NCBI GenBank assembly: GCA_022072255.1
Contig: JAJVHZ010000013.1
Location: forward strand, 1-44,179
Length of the DNA stretch: 44,179 bases
DNA from: Gammaproteobacteria bacterium
GTDB lineage: Bacteria; Pseudomonadota; Gammaproteobacteria; JAJPIJ01
Direction: 5' to 3'
The translations under genes and the position numbers were made by a program. The notes beneath the pieces were generated by a model. The model searched no databases, had not been told where the DNA came from, and saw only the letters and a list, made by a program, of their open reading frames with translations. Shown one piece after another: positions 25,113-32,753 of the stretch (the stretch's first letter is position 1; every line of letters begins with the position of its first letter).

Positions 25113-25502
25113 ATGGCACAGTGGCGCAAGAAGACCAGCAGCGAAGTCTACACACAGGAGGAGATCGAGGCGCGGCTGAAGGACGAGCTGCCGAAGTGGT
25201 ACTACGAGGACGGCTGGATCCGCCGCAAGTACAAGACCGGCGGCTGGAAGGGCACGCTGATGGTGGTGAACACCGTCGGCCATCTCGCCGAGGCCGCGTG
25301 GCATCATCCGGACCTCACGGTGTCCTACGCGTTCGTGATCGTGAAGCTCGTCAATCACGAGGCCAAGGGCGTCACCGACAAGGACTTCCAGCTTGCGAAG
25401 AAGATCGAGGAAGTGATCATGTGGCAGCCGGGCAGGGAGGACGGCAGCGTGCTGCCCGGCACGCCCGATGATCCGCGCTTCAAGTACGTGAAGTACGACT
25501 GA
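25113..25502 (+). CDS. Pterin-4a-carbinolamine dehydratase family protein
   Basis: 129 residues. The family signature is intact: E-x3-H-H-P-x5-Y-x9-H-x8-D in EAAWHHPDLTVSYAF, VIVKLVNHEAKGV, TDKD. It dehydrates 4a-hydroxytetrahydrobiopterin in phenylalanine hydroxylase systems, but no hydroxylase is here. The gene follows the MfnB-like gene after 1 base, so a role in the methanopterin cluster is more likely. The N-terminal and C-terminal extensions (WRKKTSSEVYT, DDPRFKYVKYD) are longer than in the minimal enzyme. Confidence 0.88.
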   Translation: MAQWRKKTSSEVYTQEEIEARLKDELPKWYYEDGWIRRKYKTGGWKGTLMVVNTVGHLAEAAWHHPDLTVSYAFVIVKLVNHEAKGVTDKDFQLAKKIEEVIMWQPGREDGSVLPGTPDDPRFKYVKYD

Positions 25503-25628
25503 ACAACTGCCCGCCGCGGCAAGTCAGCTCGGGCGGCGAGTCCCGTGCGGCCTGAGCCGCCACGATGTGGAGCGGTGTGCCGGGACCTTGCCCGGCGCGC
25601 CTCGGCGATAGGGACGTGGGCGGTATTT

Positions 25629-26252
25629 TCATTCTGCCATTTGGTACCGGATGGCGAAGGCGGCCAGCGCGATGCCGGAGATCGCCAGCTCCATCGCGCG
25701 GCCCTCGATTCCGGCCTCGGCCGGCATGCGTTCCATGGCCTCCGCGGTGATCAGGATCTCGCCCGCCTCGGCGACGTCCTCGCCCAGCTTCGAGGCGCGG
25801 TTGACCGCATGGCCGTAGAGATCGTCCGTGCCCAGCAACAGAACGCGCCCGTGGTCGATGCCGCAGGCGACGCGAATGTCGAGTTCGTCCTCCGTCAGTA
25901 TGTTCGACGCGGTGAAGGCGAGATTCAGCGCGATGGCCGCCCGCGCCGCCTGCACCGGGTCGGGGAACACGGCATAGCAATTGTCGGCCTCGAATTTCAC
26001 GACGCGTCCCTGGTGGCTCTCCACGATCGGCAGCGCGGTGAGCTGCATGCGCCTGATCATCGACAGGTAGTGCACTATGCCGTGCCGCTGCGCCAGCATC
26101 GAGAACCCGGACATGTCCACCACCAGCACGCTCAGCTCGGCGCCGAACCGCTGCCAGATCTCCGTTTCGATCCGTAGCCTCGGCCCGGGCTCGGTCTGGC
26201 GCGAGTAGGCGATGAGCAACTCCTCGAACCGTTTGTCGATGCCGGCCTTCAT
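25629..26252 (-). CDS. Class III adenylate/guanylate cyclase-domain protein
   Basis: 207 residues. A short N-terminal helical part precedes a cyclase homology domain: VLVVDMSGFSMLAQRHG (first metal Asp), KFEADNCYAVFPDP (second Asp) and YGHAVNRASKLGEDVAEAGE. In active class III cyclases an Asn and an Arg four residues later stabilise the transition state; here the pattern is N-R-A-S-K, so the usual Arg is Lys. Nucleotide specificity and activity are therefore uncertain. Start chosen at ATG 26252 with GGAGA upstream; the longer frame to 26375 lacks family similarity. Confidence 0.78.
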   Translation of the reverse strand: MKAGIDKRFEELLIAYSRQTEPGPRLRIETEIWQRFGAELSVLVVDMSGFSMLAQRHGIVHYLSMIRRMQLTALPIVESHQGRVVKFEADNCYAVFPDPVQAARAAIALNLAFTASNILTEDELDIRVACGIDHGRVLLLGTDDLYGHAVNRASKLGEDVAEAGEILITAEAMERMPAEAGIEGRAMELAISGIALAAFAIRYQMAE

Positions 26253-26432
26253 GATCGTCTCCGCGGTGGATCGGTGCGGGAAAATTCCGCTGCCGCGTCC
26301 GCTGCGGCGCGGCGGGACGGATCCTCGCACGCGAACCGCGTCCGCAACTGCCTGCCATCCTTCTTGCCGGTGCACATCTTGTCAAGCCGGCGGGAACTTC
26401 CAACGCCGGGGGTTTTGCCGTAAGGTCTGGCG

Positions 26433-27275
26433 ATGCGCCTGTACGAGAAGCTGACCAGCACGATCGCCCGCGATCTCGAGCGGTTCGTCGACACCGTCAT
26501 GGCCTTCGTGCCGGGATTCTTCACCGCGCTGCTGCTGCTCGCGGTCGGCTGGGTGCTGGCGCGTTTCCTCAGGTTCATCATCAGGCGCCTGGGGACCGGG
26601 CTCGATCACCTGGCCACGACGCTTGGCATTGCCGATCGGATGCCGTGGCTGCGGACGAAATGGTCGATATCGCGCGTCCTGAGCGGCATAGTCTACTGGC
26701 TCACACTGCTGTTCTTCATCGTTGCGGCCGCCGAAAGCATCGGTCTGCCGGGCGTGGCGCACTGGATCACGCAGGGCATCGGATACACGCCGCGGCTGTT
26801 CGCGGCGGCCCTGATCATGCTGGTGGGTTACGCGCTGTCGGCCGTGATGCGCGACATGCTGGTGAGCAGCGCGCTGCGGCTGCGGCGCGAGCAGTCGCTG
26901 CTGCTCGCGCGCATCTTCCATCCGCTCATCCTGGTCGTCGCCGGCCTCGTCGCCGCCGATCAGCTCGGCCTGGACGTCGGCCTGCTTGCCAGCCTGGTCA
27001 CGATCGTCGCCGCCGCCGCCTTCGGCGGCCTGGCGTTCGCGTTCGGAATGGGCGCCGGCAGTACGGTGGAGAACATCTTCGCGATACGCGAGCTGCGGCG
27101 CATGTACCGGCCCGGCGAGCGGGTGAGAGTGGGAGAGGTTGAAGGCGTGATCGTCGAGTTCAGCAGCACCGCGGTGATCGTCGACAGCCAGTCGGGGCGC
27201 GTGATGGTCCCCGGCCAGGTGTTCGGCAGGCAGGCCTCCATCCTGCTCGATCGCGGCGAGGCGGCACATGGTTGA
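26433..27275 (+). CDS. MscS-like mechanosensitive ion channel family protein
   Basis: 280 residues with about five membrane helices (for example FFTALLLLAVGWVLARFL and LFAAALIMLVGYALSAV). The pore-lining helix AAAFGGLAFAFGMGAGSTVENI and a beta domain (MYRPGERVRVGEVEGVIVEF) follow, as in MscS. It releases solutes under osmotic stress. Its last 8 bases overlap the next gene, so it is co-translated with the MgtE-type genes. Confidence 0.85.
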   Translation: MRLYEKLTSTIARDLERFVDTVMAFVPGFFTALLLLAVGWVLARFLRFIIRRLGTGLDHLATTLGIADRMPWLRTKWSISRVLSGIVYWLTLLFFIVAAAESIGLPGVAHWITQGIGYTPRLFAAALIMLVGYALSAVMRDMLVSSALRLRREQSLLLARIFHPLILVVAGLVAADQLGLDVGLLASLVTIVAAAAFGGLAFAFGMGAGSTVENIFAIRELRRMYRPGERVRVGEVEGVIVEFSSTAVIVDSQSGRVMVPGQVFGRQASILLDRGEAAHG

Positions 27276-28086
27276 CCCGCTGGCGCGGCAGTTGCTCGTG
27301 CACCACCCGCCTGCGGCCGCGCGCTTGCTGGAGCGCCATCCGGCCGAGGAGGCGGCGTCGATGTTCGAAGAGCTGCCCGTGGATGCGGCCGCCGACCTGC
27401 TCGCGCACCTCTCGCCGCAGGCCGCGGCGCGCATCCTCCCGCGTCTGCCCGAGCGGCAGCGGGCCGACATCTTCCGCCGGATCCAGCCGGGACTGGCGGC
27501 GCAGATCGCCGCACGCATGCCGCCGCCGGAGGCCGATACGATCCTGCACACCATCCCGCTCGTGCACTCGACCTCCATACGCAACGCCATGCGGCAGCCG
27601 GCCGGCACGGCCGGTTCGATCATGCACACCGACGTGCTCACGCTGGGTGTGGCGCTGAGCGTCGCAGATGCGAGGGATCTCGCACGCGCATCGGCGCCCG
27701 CACTGCAGCCGGTCCTGTTCGTGGTCGACGGGATGCGGCATCCCGTCGGCGTGGTCGAGGTGGCCGATCTCTGGGTCGCCGAGGATGCGACGCCGCTTGC
27801 GCGACTGACTCGACCCTGTCCGCGGCCGGTGGCCGCGCGCATGAAGCTGACCCTGGTGCTGCGCGAATCGGCATGGACGACGGCGATCTGCCTGCCGGTG
27901 ATCGACGGCGACGGCAGGATGCTCGGCGTCATCGCGCAGGCCGATCTCCTGCGCATGGCCTTCGATCGCCGCGGTACCGCCGCCTCCGGCAGCGCGACGC
28001 TGACGGACGCGGCCATGGCGTTCGGCGAGCTGGTGTGGAGCGTGGGCGCTGCGGCCATCGAGCAGGCCGGTGGCGATCGGCGATGA
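27268..28086 (+). CDS. Soluble MgtE-N / CBS-domain protein, partner of MgtE
   Basis: 272 residues without membrane segments. The N-terminal part has MgtE-N helical repeats (AARLLERHPAEEAASMFEEL, AADLLAHLSPQAAARIL), and two CBS-like stretches follow (SIMHTDVLTLGVALSVAD, LPVIDGDGRMLGVIAQADLL). In MgtE this part closes the channel when magnesium is abundant. Here it is a separate protein encoded directly before a full-length MgtE (ATGA overlap). It may be a second regulatory subunit. Confidence 0.82.
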   Translation: MVDPLARQLLVHHPPAAARLLERHPAEEAASMFEELPVDAAADLLAHLSPQAAARILPRLPERQRADIFRRIQPGLAAQIAARMPPPEADTILHTIPLVHSTSIRNAMRQPAGTAGSIMHTDVLTLGVALSVADARDLARASAPALQPVLFVVDGMRHPVGVVEVADLWVAEDATPLARLTRPCPRPVAARMKLTLVLRESAWTTAICLPVIDGDGRMLGVIAQADLLRMAFDRRGTAASGSATLTDAAMAFGELVWSVGAAAIEQAGGDRR

Positions 28087-29387
28087 GCGCGATGCCGGAT
28101 CTCGCCACGGCGCTGCGGGAGAAGCTGTGCACCGATTTCCCGGGCGAGGCGGCCGACGTGCTGGAGCGGCTGCCGATCGAGGCGGCAGCCGCGGCCCTGG
28201 TCGCGATGCCGGTTGCGGTTGCCCGGCCGGTCTGGGAACGCCTGTCACCGGAGGTGGCCGTGCTGATGATGCGCGCCGCGGCGGCCGAGGACCGGGTGTC
28301 GATACTCTCGGCGATGGACGTCACCCGCGCTGCGCCGCTGTTCGCGCAGATCGACGCGCAGACCCGGGCCGAGTGGCTCGCGCATCTGCCGACCGCGGCG
28401 CAGGTCAACCTGCGGCAGGTGCTGAGCTACCCGGAGGACAGCGCCGGACGGCTGATGAATCCGCGCTTCACCAGCATCAGCCGCGACTGCACAGTGCGCG
28501 AAGCGCTGGATCGGCTGCGTCGTTTCGGCGGCGCGGGCACCCGCACCGTGTACCTGGTGGACGTGGAAGGCCGCCTGGAGAGCTGCGCGGAGCTGCAGGA
28601 TCTCGCGCTCGCCGAGCCGCACGAGCCGATCGCGCGTTACGCGCACCCGGTGAAGGCGGTGGTCGAGCCGGTCGCCGACAGCGAGGAGATCCTGCAGCTC
28701 ATCGAGCAGCAGCGCGTGGACTCCGTGGCCGTCGCGGACATCAACCGCAAGCTCATCGGGATCGTCCGCCAGGACGCGATCATCGACGCAGCGCGCGAGG
28801 ACGCCGCGGACGACATGCTCTCCATGGTCGGCGCCAGTCCCGACGAACGGGTGTTGTCCTCGCCGCTCGCCGCGGTGGGCAAGCGGCTGCCCTGGCTGCA
28901 GATCAATCTCCTCACCGCCTTTCTCGCCGCGGCGGTGGTAGGCGTCTTCGAGCCGATCATCGCGAAGTTCACGGCGCTGGCCGTGCTGTTGCCGGTGGTC
29001 GCCGGCCAGTCCGGCAACACCGGCGCGCAGGCGATGGCCGTGACCATACGCGGGCTGTCGCTGCACGAGGTGAACCTGAGGCACTGGCCGCGGATCATGG
29101 TCAAGGAGTTCTGGACCGGCGGCTGCAACGGGCTCGCGGTCGCGCTGACGACGGCGGTCGGCGTGTATCTGTGGAGCCAGTCGGTCGGCCTGGTGCTGAT
29201 CGTAGCCATCTCCATGGTCGTGTCCATGGTCATCGCCGGCATCGCCGGGGCCGGCGTGCCGCTGATCCTGACGCGCCTGGGGCAGGATCCGGCCACCGCC
29301 TCCTCGATCATCCTGACGACGATCACCGACGTGATGGGCTTCTTCAGCTTCCTCGGCACCGCCACCCTGCTGTCGCGACTGTTGTGA
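28083..29387 (+). CDS. mgtE: MgtE magnesium channel/transporter
   Basis: 434 residues with the full MgtE architecture. A helical N domain is at about 15-120 (FPGEAADVLERLPIEAAAAAL) and CBS domains at about 120-250 (EDSAGRLMNPRFTSISRDCT, VAVADINRKLIGIVRQDAII). Five membrane helices follow from about 275, with the pore signature GQSGNTGAQAMAVTIRGL and the final ITDVMGFFSFLGTATLL carrying the magnesium-coordinating Asp. Coupled to the soluble MgtE-N/CBS gene upstream. Mg2+ uptake gated by cytosolic magnesium is the family function. Confidence 0.94.
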   Translation: MSAMPDLATALREKLCTDFPGEAADVLERLPIEAAAAALVAMPVAVARPVWERLSPEVAVLMMRAAAAEDRVSILSAMDVTRAAPLFAQIDAQTRAEWLAHLPTAAQVNLRQVLSYPEDSAGRLMNPRFTSISRDCTVREALDRLRRFGGAGTRTVYLVDVEGRLESCAELQDLALAEPHEPIARYAHPVKAVVEPVADSEEILQLIEQQRVDSVAVADINRKLIGIVRQDAIIDAAREDAADDMLSMVGASPDERVLSSPLAAVGKRLPWLQINLLTAFLAAAVVGVFEPIIAKFTALAVLLPVVAGQSGNTGAQAMAVTIRGLSLHEVNLRHWPRIMVKEFWTGGCNGLAVALTTAVGVYLWSQSVGLVLIVAISMVVSMVIAGIAGAGVPLILTRLGQDPATASSIILTTITDVMGFFSFLGTATLLSRLL

Positions 29388-29430
29388 GGCAGCGGATTCC
29401 TGGCGGCGATGCCTGGCGTGCGCGTGTGCG

Positions 29431-29943
29431 CTAGCGATCGCCGCGCTTTGCCCGCGCCCCCGCCCGCCGCCACTCCCCGGAGCGCCCGCCCGACTTCGCG
29501 AGCAGCCGCACGCCATCGATGCGCATCCCGCGATCGACGGCCTTGCACATGTCGTAGACGGTCAGCAGCGCGGCCTGCACGGCGGTCAGCGCCTCCATCT
29601 CCACACCGGTCCTGCCGTCGGTCTCCGCGGTCGCCGTGCAGAGCACGGATCGCCGGGGCGGCTCGGGCGTGAGCTCCACCGCCACGCGCGTGAGAGCGAT
29701 GGGATGGCACAGCGGGATGAGCTCGGCGGTCCTCTTGGCGGCCATGATGCCGGCCACGCGCGCGACGGCGAGCACGTCGCCCTTGCTGTGACCGCCGGCG
29801 AGTAGCAGGCGCAGCGTCTCGGCCCGCATGGTGATGCGACCCTCGGCCACGGCCACCCGATGGGTGATCTCCTTGCCCGCGACGTCGACCATGTGGGCCT
29901 CGCCGCGGGCGTCGAGGTGGGTGAGTTTCTTTCCCGATTTCAT
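29431..29943 (-). CDS. moaC: Cyclic pyranopterin monophosphate synthase MoaC
   Basis: 170 residues. With MoaA it makes cyclic pyranopterin monophosphate for molybdenum cofactor. Hallmarks are [26 protein letters not shown] and [20 protein letters not shown]. The start at ATG 29943 gives the family N-terminus; an upstream extension to 29988 is not conserved. Divergent from moaD and moaE, 86 bases apart. Confidence 0.96.
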   Translation of the reverse strand: MKSGKKLTHLDARGEAHMVDVAGKEITHRVAVAEGRITMRAETLRLLLAGGHSKGDVLAVARVAGIMAAKRTAELIPLCHPIALTRVAVELTPEPPRRSVLCTATAETDGRTGVEMEALTAVQAALLTVYDMCKAVDRGMRIDGVRLLAKSGGRSGEWRRAGARAKRGDR

Positions 29944-29994
29944 GCGGTTGTCTTCCCGGCGTGCGGGGCAGGGGCCAGTCGCCGGCATTGTCCG

Positions 29995-30000
29995 TATAAT
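29995..30000 (+). promoter_or_regulatory. -10 element TATAAT upstream of moaD
   Basis: A perfect TATAAT 30 bases before the moaD ATG. No good -35 is visible 16-18 bases upstream, so promoter strength is uncertain. The moaD start has no clear Shine-Dalgarno sequence. Confidence 0.4.
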
Positions 30001-30029
30001 TGCTGTCCCTGTAAATTTCGGTTTTCCCC

Positions 30030-30263
30030 ATGAGCGTGAAAGTCAAACTGCTGGCCAGCCTGGCCGATCGCTTCGGCAGCAGCGAAGTGGAGCTCCGGTA
30101 TGTCGACGGCATGACCGTCAAGGACGCCTGGGACGGCGCCACCCAAGGGGCGCCGCTGGTCCTCAACACCCTCTCGGCGGTGAACTTCGAGTACTGTGCG
30201 CTGCCGACCGTCCTGAAACCCGGCGACGAGGTGGCCTTCTTCCCGCCGGTCACCGGCGGGTGA
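30030..30263 (+). CDS. moaD: MoaD, sulfur-carrier subunit of molybdopterin synthase
   Basis: 77 residues, ubiquitin-like, ending in the required Gly-Gly (FFPPVTGG) that becomes the thiocarboxylate. [13 protein letters not shown] is the typical first strand and helix. It donates sulfur to precursor Z in a complex with MoaE, whose gene follows 6 bases downstream. Confidence 0.94.
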   Translation: MSVKVKLLASLADRFGSSEVELRYVDGMTVKDAWDGATQGAPLVLNTLSAVNFEYCALPTVLKPGDEVAFFPPVTGG

Positions 30264-30269
30264 GCGCGG

Positions 30270-30707
30270 ATGAAGATCCTCCTCACCGATCGGCCCTTCG
30301 ATCCCTGGCGGGAGATCCAGGCGCGCCAGCAGGAGCGTTTCGCGCGCCCCGGGGAATATGGCGCCACCGCGGTCTTCGTCGGCACCATGCGCGATTTCAA
30401 CGAAGGCGACGCGGTGCGGGCGATGTCGCTCACCCATTACGAGGGGATGACGGAACGTCACCTGCAGCGCATCGCGTCGGAGGCGGCGGGGCGCTGGCCG
30501 ATCGACGATGTACTCGTCGTCCATCGAACCGGCGCGCTCGCCCCCGGCGATCCGATCGTGGCGGTGGCCGTCTGGTCGGCGCATCGCGCCGCGGCGTTCG
30601 ACGCCTGCCGCTACATCATGGAGGATCTGAAGTCCCGCGCGCCGTTCTGGAAGAAGGAGACGCTGCCGGAGGGGGAGCGATGGGTGGAGCGCAACACCCC
30701 GGGCTGA
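30270..30707 (+). CDS. moaE: MoaE, catalytic subunit of molybdopterin synthase
   Basis: 145 residues. Motifs include GATAVFVGTMRDFNEGD, LTHYEGMTERHL, VVHRTGALAPGD, VAVWSAHRAAAFDAC and PFWKKE, with the catalytic Lys pair. It forms the heterotetramer with MoaD. The gene ends the operon. Confidence 0.95.
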   Translation: MKILLTDRPFDPWREIQARQQERFARPGEYGATAVFVGTMRDFNEGDAVRAMSLTHYEGMTERHLQRIASEAAGRWPIDDVLVVHRTGALAPGDPIVAVAVWSAHRAAAFDACRYIMEDLKSRAPFWKKETLPEGERWVERNTPG

Positions 30708-30999
30708 ATCCCTGACCGCAATCGGTAATAAACTTCGCTCCGGCCGGATGGCCGCGGGCGCAACCTGAGGCATCCGCCTCGCCGGGTCGATCATTCCGCG
30801 ATCCGGGCCCGGCCTCGCCGTTCACTCCTCGATCCTGCTCTCCCCGGTGCGGGCGCCTCCGCCGCGGCTCGCCGTGCCAACTTCCCGGACCCGCGTTCAT
30901 GGACGGAAAACCGTCGCGGCGAGATGCGACCCGATAGGCATTTTTGCCTGGTTCATGAGCGAATGCTAAGGGGGTTACGTCCCAACGAGGAGCACGACC

Positions 31000-32604
31000 A
31001 TGAAAACCAGAATGCTTCGATTCGTGCCGCTGCTGCTGATGACCATCTCCTGCCAGCAGGCGTTCGCCGATACCGTCAACGCCCGCTTCCCGAAGCGAGC
31101 GCGCAGTCCGGACGATGTCTTCACGCGCATGTTTCCCGACCTGCCGCCGTTCGCGGCCCAGACCGACAGCGTGCGCAACGTTGTCAAGGAACTCGGCGCC
31201 AAGGACGGGCTGCTCGATGCCGGCGACGACCTTTCCGATCCCGTCCAGTCGCTCGCCAATCAGCCCGTCTTCAGCCCGAACAACCGGGACAATCCGAGAA
31301 TGACCGCAGGCATGACCTTTCTCGGCCAGTTCCTGGACCACGACATCACGCTCGACCTGAAATCGCAGTTGATGGCCAACGCCGATCCCGCGCGTACGAC
31401 CAACTTCCGCACGGCGGCCTTCGATCTCGATTCGGTCTACGGCGACGGCCCCGACAAGTCCCCCGAGCTCTACGACACCAGCACCGGCGACATCAGGCTG
31501 CTGGTGCAGCCGATCCGCGGCTCGGAGGCCGTCTCGCGCAAGGGCGCGCTGCGCTACGATCTGCCGCGCTACGTCAACGGGGACGCGATCGTGGGCGACA
31601 GCCGCAACGACGAGAACGTCATCCTGTCGCAGTTGCACGTGGCGATGCTGCGTTTCCACAACACGGTCACGGATGAGCTGCGCGCCGACCCGCGCAATCG
31701 CTGGAAGTCTCCGCGGCAGATCTTCGAGGAGGCGCGCCGGCTCGTCCGTTGGCACTACCAGTGGTGCATCGTGCACGAGTTTCTGCCGCTGACCATCGGT
31801 CAGGACCGCATCGAGCGGATCATGCGGGAGGGCCTGAAGTACTATCCGATCAACGACACCCGGGGGTCCCGACGGTTTCGCAACCGGCACGACGCACCGC
31901 TCATCCCGGTGGAGTTCTCGGTGGCCGCCTACCGCTTCGGTCACTCGCAGGTGCGTCCGAGCTACCGGCTGAACTTCGGTCCGGACGGCGGACAGGCGTT
32001 CTTCGCCTTCGTGTTCGACGACAACCAGGATCCGGCCTCGAGCGATCCGGACGATCTGCGCGGCGGCAAGCGCGCGCCGAGGCGGTTCGTCGACTGGCAG
32101 ACGTTCTTCGATTTCGGCGACGGCAACTCGCGGCCGAACAAGCGCATCGACACCCACATCTCCAGCCCGCTCATGCACCTGCTCGGATCGCGCGGACCCG
32201 CGCCCGGCATGCCGACCGACGGGGTGCAGTCGCTTGCCGCGCGCAACCTGATCCGGCACGTGAACTTCGGTCTGCCCTCCGGTCAGGCGATCGCGGCGAG
32301 GATGGGCGTGCCGGCTTTGACGCCGGCGCAACTGAGCGAGCTCGCGCCCTACGACATGGATGAGAGCACGCCGCTGTGGTACTACGTGCTGAAGGAGGCA
32401 GAGGTGATGGAAGACGGTCTGCGCCTCGGGCCGGTCGGCGCCCGCATCGTCGGCGAGGTGTTCATCGGCCTGCTGCTGGCCGACCGATCCTCGTACCTCT
32501 CGACACGGCCGCGCTGGCGGCCGACCCTCGCCTCGGCGTACGGTCGCGGCCAGTACAGAATCGCCGACATACTGCGGACGGCCGGCGTGGTTCCGCCGCT
32601 TTAG
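31000..32604 (+). CDS. Exported animal-type heme peroxidase family protein
   Basis: 534 residues with a signal peptide (MKTRMLRFVPLLLMTISCQQ, then AFAD). The distal heme site is in TFLGQFLDHDITLDL (His114, with an adjacent Asp calcium ligand), SQLHVAMLRFHN lies in the central helix and the proximal His315 is in AAYRFGHSQVRPSY. This is the peroxidase-cyclooxygenase superfamily, most members of which are eukaryotic. It would oxidise halides or phenols with H2O2 in the periplasm or outside. RBS GAGGAG precedes ATG 31000. The substrate is unknown, and the 292 bases upstream hold only short hairpins. Confidence 0.88.
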   Translation: MKTRMLRFVPLLLMTISCQQAFADTVNARFPKRARSPDDVFTRMFPDLPPFAAQTDSVRNVVKELGAKDGLLDAGDDLSDPVQSLANQPVFSPNNRDNPRMTAGMTFLGQFLDHDITLDLKSQLMANADPARTTNFRTAAFDLDSVYGDGPDKSPELYDTSTGDIRLLVQPIRGSEAVSRKGALRYDLPRYVNGDAIVGDSRNDENVILSQLHVAMLRFHNTVTDELRADPRNRWKSPRQIFEEARRLVRWHYQWCIVHEFLPLTIGQDRIERIMREGLKYYPINDTRGSRRFRNRHDAPLIPVEFSVAAYRFGHSQVRPSYRLNFGPDGGQAFFAFVFDDNQDPASSDPDDLRGGKRAPRRFVDWQTFFDFGDGNSRPNKRIDTHISSPLMHLLGSRGPAPGMPTDGVQSLAARNLIRHVNFGLPSGQAIAARMGVPALTPAQLSELAPYDMDESTPLWYYVLKEAEVMEDGLRLGPVGARIVGEVFIGLLLADRSSYLSTRPRWRPTLASAYGRGQYRIADILRTAGVVPPL

Positions 32605-32609
32605 AATTT

Positions 32610-32626
32610 ACCGGCGCGGCGCCGGT
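32610..32626. terminator. Hairpin after the peroxidase gene (no T-tract)
   Basis: ACCGGCG, CGG, CGCCGGT: a perfect 7-base stem 5 bases after the stop codon. Without a T-tract it may act as a 3' stabiliser or a weak terminator. Confidence 0.35.
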
Positions 32627-32753
32627 CCCGCCGTACCTCGAGGATCGTTGCCGCGCCGGGCGGTGATCGGGCTCCGGGCCCACGCCGCGCATTGAATGCG
32701 CGACCGCCCCGTGAGGCGAGCTGCCCGGGCTATACTTGGCCGCCGGAGGGCGC

